Assembly (NCBI GenBank): GCA_016858145.1
Contig: JAEHOE010000107.1
Span: 62,001-126,000 of the forward strand
Reading direction: 5' to 3'
DNA: 64,000 nt
Origin: Edaphochlamys debaryana
Lineage: Eukaryota > Chlorophyta > Chlorophyceae > Chlamydomonadales
Both the position numbers and the translations under genes were made by a program. This document shows positions 33,298 through 42,626 of the stretch, piece after piece. The number at the start of each line of letters is the position of its first letter. Positions within the stretch are counted from its first letter, which is position 1. The notes under the pieces are model-generated. The model was not told the origin of the DNA, searched no databases, and saw only the letters and a list, made by a program, of their open reading frames with translations.

Positions 33298-36200
33298 GCT
33301 TGTTGCCGCGGTTCCTACCTCCGAAGTCGACGCAGCCCCACTCGCGCCTGCGGCTGCCGTACTCGTCGCGGTGCCGCAGCTGCCGTACAATACGACACCA
33401 ACGTCACGGCACAGCGCCGCTACCGCCTCGACGTCGCCCACCTCCGCCAGGTGCGCCGCCACCTGCTGCGCCCAGCCGACGTCGGGCCGCAGCACCTCCG
33501 CCAGCGCAGCCGACACAGCCGCCGCCGCGGCGCCGCCGCCGACCGCCGCGGCGCCGCCGGGCTGCCGCCACCATGGCGCCGCCTCCAGGTGCCGTACACG
33601 CAGCAGACCGAGCGCCGCGCCCGTGTTGGCCAGCCTGGCGGCGTGGCGCAGCGCCGACGGCAGCAGCAGCGGCCGCAGCCGCGGCGGAAGTAGCGCCGCC
33701 AGCAGCTCCCCGCGCACGCGCCCGCCCGTCACCGCCGCCGCCAGGTCAGCCGGCGGCCGCAGCACCGCCGGTGGCGGCGGCAGCGGCCCCAACGGCGCCG
33801 CCGCTGCGGCGGCGGAGCCGCTGCCGCTGCCGCCGCCGCCGCCGTCGGCGCCGCCGGGGGCGGCGGCCCAGTCGTCGGCGCCGACGGCGCCTGCGAAGGC
33901 CGCCCGGAGGACGGCGCCGACGGCTTTGATGCGATCGGCGAAGGGTAGGGAGCGGACGGTCGAGGTGGCGCCAGCGCAGCCTGCGGCCACAAACATGCAC
34001 AGACAAAGAAGTCGTACTTGACGCAATGCTGAGATTCGCGCCGAGAAGCTGTGAACGAGTGATGGTTGCATGGCCAGCACTCACCGGCGCACTGGTGACC
34101 CGAGAAGTAGGAGCAAGGCGGCGAACCCGCGCCTCCGCCCTCCCTGCCACCCGCGCCCTCCGCCCCGCCGCCCGCGCTGCCGCCGCCACAGTAGCAGCGC
34201 AGATCAAGCGGGCACAGGACCGGCCCCGCCGACCCCGCCGCCGCCGCCGCCGCCGGGGCCGCCGCCGCCAGCACGAGCAGCGCCGACACGGGCTGTAGCG
34301 CGAGGGAGGCGAGGCCCAGGGCCAAGGGCCTCAGGGGCAGGGCCCCCAGGAGTCGGCCGCCCGTGTCTCCGGAGGCAGAGGCCGCCGGCGGGCCGCCGCA
34401 GCCCACCGCCGCCGGCCCGCCGCCGCCGGCGGCGCCCACGGCCGCGGCGACGGCACCGGGCGGCGGCGGCTCCGGAGGCAGGAGTGCGCCCAGGGGTGAG
34501 GTGTCCAGTGCCACCTGAGAGAGGGGGAAGAAGATGTGTGCCGAGGGTGAGGACCCCTCCCCGGCCAGGAAGCGCTTTCCCCCCCCCCTCCCCTCGTGCC
34601 GCTCTGAGTGCCGGCCGAGTACGAAGCAGCCTTTCCAACTCACGGGACTGCCCCACCCTCCCCACTCCCCCCAAGTTGCCCCCACCCTCCCTTCACCCAC
34701 CTGCAGGTGCCAGGGCTGCAGGAGGCAGCCCCCCTCACCCCCGCCCAGGGCCATGAGCCCGGCGTCCACGTAGGACTGAGGGGCGAGTGACGCGGAGGAG
34801 GGAAAAGGGGGGGGGGGAAGAGGGTGTAGGGGTGAGGGGGCGAACGGCGACCTCACCGCTTGCCCCTTGGCCTGCCCTATCCAATCCACAACGCCTTCTT
34901 CGTTCCCTCATCGTTCTCATTTGAATCTCCCCACCCCTTAACCAGCCCCTCCTTTGCCACCGGCAGCAGCCCCGACCCCCTCTCTGACCCTAACGCCCTT
35001 CCCCTTTGAAGGCCCCCAACCCCCCGTTTCCCATCTTTCCCATCCTCCTCTCTCCCTGGCCACCCGCAGCAGCCCCGCCCCTCCCTTTTTCTCCCTCCCT
35101 CCAGTCCCCATTGAACCCCCCCTAACACCCCTCCCAACTCGTGCCCTCCCCCCAGCCCCTCCCACCCCCCCACCTTGGCCACCCGCAGCAGCCGCCCCAC
35201 CGCCCACTCCAGCACCGCCGCCAGCGCGACCACCCCCCGGATGTCCGCGTCAGACTGGCGCTCGTCCTCGTCATCATCCTCGTCATCATCGTCATCGCCC
35301 ATGCCCATGTCGTCATCACCGTCCTCGTCATCCTCATCCTCGTCATCGAGATCCTCGTCATCGTCCTCGTCATCACTAGGGAAATCTTCGTCCAGATCGC
35401 TGTCATCGTCATGGGCGCGATCGTGCCGGCGCAGGTGCCGGCTCCACCAGTGCTCCTCCGCCCCGCCGCTGCCACGGCCGCCGCCGCCGCGGCCGGCGCC
35501 GCCACCGCCGGTGGCGCCCGCGGCAGCGGCAGTGGCAGAGGAACCTGGGCCTGTGGGCCCGGAGCCGGCCGCGGCGGGGCCCGCCTGGGCCTGGGCCTGC
35601 TGTTGCATCACCTCCGCCGCCGTCTGGGTGGGTCAGGCGCGGGGGCCGAGGGCGGGAAAGAAGCAGCGTTATGTTCCGGCGGAATGGGCGGAAGGGCGAG
35701 CCCATAAACACCGGGTTGTGCCCCTCTCTCTGCCAGGGTTATGGACAGAAAAGGGAGCCCCAGTCCGAGTGCCCCTTTAGGGCCCCTTTCTTCATCTTGC
35801 CCGGGCCCCAGCGTGTTTCCCACCCTAGTGCGCCCCACTCCCGCGCCCGACCTGCTCGTCCGCGTCCTCCCACTCGGAGGATGACTCATCGCCGGCCGAT
35901 GACTCAGGCGGGCATGACTCAGACGTGTCGCTGCCCCGTACGAGCGCCGGCATGGCCTCGTCACCCGCACCCCCGCCCGCCCCCGCTCCTGCCCCTGGCC
36001 CTGCCGCTGCCCCCGCTGCCGTGCCGCTACTCCCTGGGCCCGTCCCCGCGGCGAGCTCCGCTGGCGGTTGGGCCCGGCCTGGGCCCGAGCCGAGCTCCTG
36101 GGGCCCCGCCTGGGCCTGGGCCTGCGGCGCGTCAACGTCACGTGCAAGGCTGAACCGTATGGTCCTACGGACCGGGGCCGCGGCGGACCCGCTGGGGCCC

Positions 36201-39200
36201 GCCTCCGCCGCGCCCTCGGCGGCGGCACCCTCCCGGCCTCGCCCTCCGCGGCTACCGCCGCCGCTGCTGCCGCTGCCGCCGGCAGGGCCGCCGCCGCTGC
36301 GTCCGAAGAGCCCGCCCACTGCCACCACACCGCCCACGCCGCTCAGCCGCATGCCCCCCAGCGCTGCCCGCATGCTGCCCAGCAGACCCAGCGGGCCGCC
36401 CTCCGCCGCCGCAACGCCGCGGCCCCGGCCGCCGCGGCCCCGGCCTCCGCCTCCACCGCCGCCGCCGCCGCGGCTGGCGGCCTGCGCCATCGCCGCCCGC
36501 GCCTCCGCCGCCGGAGCCCTGCCGCGGGCAACCGGAATGCGGGCGTTTCAAGCGTTGCCGCCAGGATCACGGCCGCGCTGCCGACGAGAGTAACGCAACT
36601 ACCCTGCCAGCCCTTTGTGGCCCCTCGGCAAGTGCCATGTACGTGGCGAGAAGAGACAGACTGGCGCCGCGAAGGGCCGGAGCGCCGAGCGGCCCCGCCC
36701 CCGATGACGCGCACCAAAGTGGACCAAAGGACCGGACGCCCGCTCCTCCAACCCCCAGCCCTGCCCCCGGGCCCCTCACCTGATACCGAACGGCCCCGCC
36801 GCGCCGACCACCGGCGCCATGAACGGCACCCGTTCGGCACCGCCGCCCTCGGAGTCGGTGTCTGGGACCAGCGGGGGCGGCCCGCCGTCCTCCTCCTCCT
36901 CATCGTCGTCATGATCCTCGTCATCGTCGTTGCTGACGTCATCCGTGTCCTCCATGCTGCTGGTCACGTCCTCGTCGCTCACCACCATGTCCGCAAAGTC
37001 GCCCTGCAATGAGCATACACAACGCAGACATGCCGTTTAGCGGCCCCAATTATTTCTCCCACAGGGCCCTTGGGTGGGCTGGTATCAAGAGTTCAGGGTT
37101 GTATGGCTGCAGTATGGCACCCATCTGGCACCATAAGTGCAGGGCCCTTCTAGGGGCTAATCGTCTTCATACATTGGGGCCTGCGCCATCCAGGGCATAC
37201 CGAGGTACAGCACCCACGTGCAGAGGCCCGCAACACCCATCGGCACTGAAACGAACAGGGTACGACGGGGGTACGTCAGGGTCCCCACGTCAGCACCCAC
37301 GTGCAGGGGCGTGTAGGCCGCCGCCAGGCACGCCACGCGGCCCAGCTGCAGCCCCAGCTCCAGCTTGTCGCCCAGCGAGCCCCAGCTCTCGTCCCACACG
37401 GGGATCTCGTCCGTGGTGTCGTCGTACGACCGCAGCGCCTGCGCGGGTACGGCGGTACGGCAGTCGTACGGCATGCGCGCAAGAACACGTGCGTATGAGT
37501 GGCGGCGAGGATGAGGCAGCACGACTGACAGGGAGGGAGCAGGGAGGAACGCTTGGGCACGTATCACAGGCATGGGCCAGTCTCACCTGGCGGACGGCCG
37601 CGAGCGCCTCGGCCGCCAGGGGCGGAGGGAAGAGCGACTGCGGATAGCAAGGACGCGGAGCAGAGCTGGGGTCAGGACTGATATGCCTACCAGCTCCACT
37701 GCCCGCTGGACGCTTGCCCGCAGCTTCCAGGCTATGCTCGTGGCCTGCCATCTCTGCGCGCCACACCGGGTCTCACCTGTACGGCAAGCATGACGTCACC
37801 CTCCCCCATGGGAGCCGACTCCTGTCGTACGAACGTTGGGCCAGGCGGAGGGCGATGGGGGACAGAGTTGGGGGTGTGGACTGGACCCAGCTGCCGCCGG
37901 TACATGGTGTGGCATGGCCCCAGCCCCCCCCCAAACCCCCCCTCCCCGCCCCAGGTTCAGCCCCCCCCCCAGCCCCCATCGCAAGCTAAGCTTTCCTGGC
38001 GCAGGCTTAAAGACGCTCTCCCGCTCTCAGATTCAAACACCCCTCAGCCCACCCACCTCCACCAGCTCCGAGCTGATTACCCCCACCACCGCCACCAGCA
38101 GCCGCCGCCCCAGCGCCGTCACGGCGTCGTTCAGGCCGGCTGCGGTGGAAAGGGATGGGTGGGTGAATGGGTGGGTGGGCGGGGCTTGATGTCCCACAAA
38201 AAGAGGAGGGGAGACGGAGAAGGAGAAGGAGCGGGAGGGCGGCGGAAAGCACGAGGGCAGGCGTCACAGGCCAGCGACGGGAGCCCCGGGAGTCGTTGAG
38301 GCCGGCTGAGGGCCACCAGCAACATAGTGGGTAGGGGGGCACGTCCCCTGTCCCCTGTACGGCCCCTGTACGGACACTGTACGGACACTGCCCCCTGTAC
38401 CCACCGACGCATCGCCAGTCGGGGCGGGCCGTGGGCCAGGCGCGGCGGCAGAGGCGGAGCAGCCCCAGGGCCCAGAAGGCCCGGTAGCCGTGGTGGAGGG
38501 CCGTGTCGAGCGCTGGGGGCGTGGGGGGGGGGATGAAGGTGTGGTGGGGGTGTGGTGAGGATGTGTGCAGGCATGAGGAAGAAAACTGATGGCCCTGATA
38601 CTAGGCGTCCTGCGCACGGAAAGCATCCCTGACGCGTCAAGTCCTTCGCTCCAGGGTCCAAGGCAGTCCTGCAACCCTGACACCCTGACACCCTGACGCC
38701 AGAAGTTCTGCGCTCAAACGCCGCGAGGCACTGCCCTGTGGCAACGCTCCGCTCCAGGGTCCAAAGGGAACCCTCCGTCCTTGCTAGGGTGTTCCTCTCA
38801 GCCCAGTCCCACTGTCGCCCTCACCCGCGCTCCAACGCCCCTCTGCAGCCACCCCTCCCCCTTGCCTCCTACTCCTCCCTCCCCCTTGCCTCTCCCCCTC
38901 CCCCCCTTGGGACTCACTGGGTAGGTCCATGACGCTCATGTCCTGACCCTCAAACGCCTTCAGCAGAGCCTCGTCCTTCGCACTCCAAGATCCAGATCCA
39001 GATCCAGATCCAGATCCGGATCCAGATCCCGCCCCGGCCCCGGCCCCGCCAGCGCCCCGGGGCGTGCCGCCGCCGCCGCCGGTGTCAGCGGCGGAGGCGG
39101 AGGCGGACGCCTGCTGACGCCAGAAGAGGTCGATCAGGGTGCCGTACACCTGGGGCACGTGCGGATGGGGCAGGGATGGCCGGGTGGCGGAAGGGGCGAG

Positions 39201-42141
39201 GAACGGGCGACAGCAGGGGCAGCTAACGTACCGGTATTGCGAGCTAAGCCGGGCAGGGGTCCCAGATGCTGGGTCTGGCGGTACGGGCGGGCTGCAGAAA
39301 CCCTTCCATCTAGAGCGGAACCCGGGGGGTAGCGATCCCTGGCACACAGAGGTAGCGCTGCCAACTACCCAACCACCCGGCCAACCACCCAACCAACGGA
39401 GGCAGCCTCCGACGTAGGAGCAACCCACCTGGGACGCAGGCGCTGCCATCAGGTCCGCGGGGGTCTGCAGGGGGCGAGGAAACGCAGGCACGTGCAAGGG
39501 TGGGATTGGGCACAGCAGAAGCTGGACATCGGGTACCTTGAAAGTAAGCCTGCTTCATACAACCAAACTTGCATGCCATGCGGATACTGCGGCCTGCCTG
39601 CTGCGCAACACCCCCACCCCACACAACCATAACCAGGGGCATTTCGCAACACTCGGCTGACAGACGCCCCGTGCGGCCTACCTGCTGCGCCGAAGACGTC
39701 GGGGCCTCCGCCGCTGCTTGTGCCTGGCTCAGCCGCTCCTCAGCCCTCCACCACAGGGGCTCAGGCGGATCCAGATCCAGCGGCCCCGGCCCCTCCTCCG
39801 TGTCCGTCCTGCCATGCCCTCCTGCCGCCGCCGCCACTGCCGCTTGAAGCACTGGCGGCGGCGGTGGCAGGGCCGGTGGCGGCGGCGGCGGCGGCTCGGC
39901 GGCGCCGCCAGCGCTGTTGTCGCGGCTGCCGGTCGTCATGGGCCAGGCGCCGCCGCCGCCGCCGTCGCCTTCGTCGCCGTCAATGCCGCGGGCCAGATCC
40001 TGGATCAGACTCCGGAACGGTTCCGGAACGCCGCCGGAACCCGCCGTCACGGCGCCCCTGGCGGCGGCGGCGGCGGTCCAGGACGTCGGCACCGCCGCCG
40101 CCAGGCCCGCCTGCCGTAGAGCATCCGCCGCCGCCGCTGGCAGGGGCTCGAAAAAGGACCCCATGTCAGACGGGGGGATGCCGTCGGGCCCCTCCCGCGT
40201 AGAGTCCATGGCCCAAGGGTACGGCGGCGGTTCGGCGGCGCCGCCAACTGCCGCCGCCGCTGACGGCGGCGGCGGCGGCGGCGGCTCCGCCAGGCCGTCC
40301 GGGTAGAGCGACGCGGGGACAAAGAGGCCGTGGACCCACGTGCCGCGAGCGGCGACGGCGGCTGCCGCGTCGCCGCCGCCGCCGGGTGCCTCGCCGCCGC
40401 CGCCGACCTCGCCGCTGGCGTAGACGCCGTACGCCGCCAGCATGCTGGCGGTGGTGCCTCCGCCGCCGCCGAGCAGGGCGCCGCCGCTGCCGCAGCCGGA
40501 CAGGCGGGGGCGGCCGCGGTGGGACCCGCCCGTGGGCATTGGGCCGCCGCTCATGCTGCGTGGGGCGTATGCGTGTGGAGGCAACGGTTCGAAAGGGCAA
40601 GGGGTCTTCGGGGCTGTTGGGCAAGGACTCGCTTCATCATCCGCTAGCTTGGACTTGATATCAATCCTGGCTGCCTGGGCTCCTGCCTCCCTAGCCAACA
40701 GCCTCTGCAGCTCCGCACTCGGCCATTATAGCCGCACCTCCGCACGTACCTGTACGAGTGCGGATCAGCGGGATCAGTGCCGTACACGAGCGCCGCCGGG
40801 CCCAGCGCCGCCCTCAGCCGGCCCACGTACGCCGATCCAGGGCTGTACACGCACCCCCGCACGTGCGCCGCCAGAGCCGCCAGCGCCGCCGCAGGCGGCC
40901 CGGCGCCGCCAGCGCCACCCGAGCCACCGCCGCCGCCACCGCCAGTGGCGCAGCCAGCGGTGGCGGCGGCCGCCACAAAGTCGCATCCGTAGACCCGGTT
41001 GGGGCAGGGGCAGAGCCCGGGGCAGCCCAGCCATGCATGCTCCTCCGCCTGGCACCTCAGCACGCTGGCGCCGCAGCGGCGGCACCGCAGCGGCTCGTGC
41101 GCGCAGCGCGCGACGCCGCCGCCACCGCCGCCGCCAGCGGCGGCGGCGGCAGGCCCGCCGGCGTGCTCCGCCAGCAGCAGCGGCGGCAGCAGCTGCCGGC
41201 AGCCCAGCGGCGCGTTGGGGCAGGGCAGGCGGCGACAGGGGCAGGCGGCGGAGCCCACGTGCGCCGCCAGGTCGGACCGCCGCAGCGTCAGGCCGCAGTC
41301 CGGACAGGACACGGGCGCCGCCGGACAGTCCGATCCGAGGTGGTCGGACAGCGTGGCGCGGGGCAACACGGCGGCGCAGCCCGCGGCCGCGTGGGGGCAG
41401 GAGACCAGGAGTGCCCCTAGGCGCTCCGACAGGGGCGGATCGGGCAGGAGCTGGGAGGTGCGGAGAGGCGCACGACTGAGGGGAGAGTGTGGGGGAAAAT
41501 GGGGGTGTGGGGGGGGGAGGAAACGGGGTGCACGGGGTCGGAAAAGGGCGTGCTTCCGGAGGTGGGCAAGCGCTGGGCAGGAGCAGAGCAGGGGTAGGGT
41601 AGGGTGGGGCGGTGACCTTTCACGGGGCAGGCGAGGAGGCATCGGGTGTCAAGCCCCCCTATGCATCAAGCATTCAAGGCCAGGGGACCCACCAGTAGGG
41701 GCAGGAGCACGCCAGCTCCTTCTTCTTGCACTGAGAGAACCAGCGCAGGATGCAGACCTCACAGAAGTGCGCCTGCGGGGTTCTGGAAGGGCCTGGCTTC
41801 AGTTGGAAGACTTGGGACACCATATCCCTCCATAATGGTCGTGGTTGTGCAGGCAGACTGAGAAGTGGGACCGGACGGGGAGGGCGGGGTGGGCGGTGGG
41901 GCACCCCGCAGGCAGCATCCCTCGAGGTCGACAGAAGCCGGGCAGCTACTGCAGCCCCCCACTCGCCTGGCAAGCTGGGCAGGCTCGTGGCTCCCGCAGC
42001 ACATGGTAGCAGACTGCGGAAAGAGGTAGAGAATACCGACTTGACAAATTGTGGCGAGAGGCGCCATGTCCCGGGTCTACCGCCGCGCTAACCTGCACAC
42101 AGCAGATCCTGTGGCGGCTCCTCGACATACGTGTAGTCCAT
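32348..42141 (-). CDS. RING-TRAF zinc-finger protein with four fused histone-fold-like segments (H2B-H2A-H4-H3)
   Basis: I read 18 exons whose phases all agree, giving ~1980 residues with an open 3' side. Exons (high to low): 42093-42141, 41967-42013, 41693-41772, 40750-41475, 39682-40555, 39429-39464, 38918-39149, 38405-38512, 38057-38139, 37777-37821, 37587-37637, 37301-37438, 36780-37003, 35852-36518, 35174-35623, 34701-34775, 34085-34514, 32348-33980. ATG is at 42141. Residues ~14-58 form a RING (LLCAVC ... HFCEVC ... CPYC). About 75-300 carry some five TRAF-type C..C..H..C fingers. About 690-1980 carry H2B-, H2A-, H4- and H3-like helices separated by acidic and Ala/Gly-rich insertions. 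One intron uses GC-AG (donor at 41966). No TGTAA signal follows the alternative stop at 37157, which supports splicing past it. A nuclear, chromatin-linked ubiquitin ligase is a reasonable guess only. Splitting into two genes near 40.7 kb or 37.1 kb remains possible. Confidence 0.65.
33373..33663 (-). other. H4-like histone fold (exon 18)
   Basis: PSALRHAARLANTGAAL (33610-33660) sits where H4 has PAIRRLARRGGVKRI. AVSAALAEVLRPDVGWAQQV (33460-33519) matches [37 protein letters not shown] (33373-33423) matches the H4 C-terminus VYALKRQGRTLYGFGG with one extra residue. The LYGxxG ending is distinctive of H4. Confidence 0.65.
34085..37438 (-). other. H2A-like histone fold interrupted by an acidic insertion (exons 12-17)
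   Basis: GLQLGRVACLAAAYTPL at 37301-37354 resembles H2A alpha-1 (GLQFPVGRVHRLLRKGNY). About 430 residues of acidic, Gly- and Ala-rich sequence follow, including long D/E runs at 35260-35400 and 36880-36960. Then VVALAAVLEWAVGRLLRVAK (35174-35233) matches H2A alpha-2 (PVYLAAVLEYLTAEILELA). LLQPWHLQ joined to VALDTSPLGALLPPE matches [21 protein letters not shown]. PxHLQxA is an H2A hallmark. Confidence 0.7.
37301..38512 (-). other. H2B-like histone fold (exons 8-12)
   Basis: The predicted helices are GYRAFWALGLLRLCRRAWP (alpha-1 position), LNDAVTALGRRLLVAVVG (alpha-2; H2B has MNSFVNDxFERIA), then DVMLAVQ joined to SLFPPPLAAEALAAVRQ and ALRSY. The last part matches the H2B alpha-3/alpha-C pattern EIQTAVRLLLPGELAKHAV...Y at A, V, L, P, L, A, A, A and Y. 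The reading is direct; the fold call is inference. Confidence 0.65.
38989..39030 (-). repeat. GATCCA hexanucleotide repeat coding Gly-Ser
   Basis: About seven GATCCA/GATCCG units lie inside exon 7 of gene A and encode an SGSGSG linker on the minus strand. Confidence 0.9.
40750..42141 (-). other. RING finger and TRAF-type zinc-finger head (exons 1-4)
   Basis: Joining four exons rebuilds a TRAF-like RING: CAVC, an HVLREP segment typical of TRAF RINGs, then HFCEVCILRWF and CPYCRAPL. One extra residue sits before the ring histidine, where the GC-AG intron joins. The fourth exon then has repeated TRAF-type fingers such as SCPHAAAGC...H...C, SCPDCG...H...C, PCPNAPLGC, RCRRCGASV...H...C and CPNRVYGC. 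RING plus TRAF fingers is an E3 ubiquitin ligase architecture. Confidence 0.85.
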
Positions 42142-42382
42142 GGCTTCTTTTTCAGACGGGCTGCCCTGAACGCGCGATTGCCGGGACTGGCAAGTGGAAC
42201 CGGCGTGCCCGCAACTCCAACATTAGCCTGTAAATGTAGCCATATGTATGGCCTAGCAACGTAGAAGCGTCTGCCCTAAGCGCGATGCTGGGCGCGTTGT
42301 GGTGCCTGAGGGCTTTCTGCTTGAGATTTCAGGACAGTGTCCGTGGATACAGCGACTAGCTGCAGGCAAGCTGACTGTTTGG

Positions 42383-42394
42383 TTACAACTTACA
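42383..42394 (-). terminator. Polyadenylation signals (two TGTAA) for the C2orf81-like gene
   Basis: TTACA occurs on the plus strand at 42383-42387 and 42390-42394, i.e. TGTAA twice on the minus strand. They lie about 235-245 bp after the stop at 42627 and 240 bp before the next gene's ATG. TGTAA is the usual volvocine poly(A) signal. Confidence 0.6.
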
Positions 42395-42626
42395 AGGCGA
42401 CTGTCTGCTTTGCAGCCGGCTGCCCCCGGGCCTGGTCCATGCCACGAGTCCCCGACAGCTGGCATCCCGCAGCCCCCGCCGACCCGCGGCCCTCGACTCA
42501 AGGCCTCCCACCGCTCCGCCGCCCACAACTCCCCGACTGGCGCCGCCGCTTTCCTAGCCACCCTCCTGCAGCATCTACATATACCACACCAACTCCCCCT
42601 GCAGCGCCCACAAGCCAGACCGCGGT

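Noticed and set aside
31665..34021. Plus-strand frames of 327 and 458 codons as genes
   Set aside because: They are antisense to the phase-consistent minus-strand exon 18 of gene A, or to the neighbouring intron, and consist of Pro/Ala/Arg runs without domains.
36776..37009. Independent gene starting at the acidic DED-rich frame
   Set aside because: Its first codon is TTG, and an AG acceptor (CATTGCAG) lies directly in front of GDFADM; no ATG or promoter space exists below the 37157 stop.
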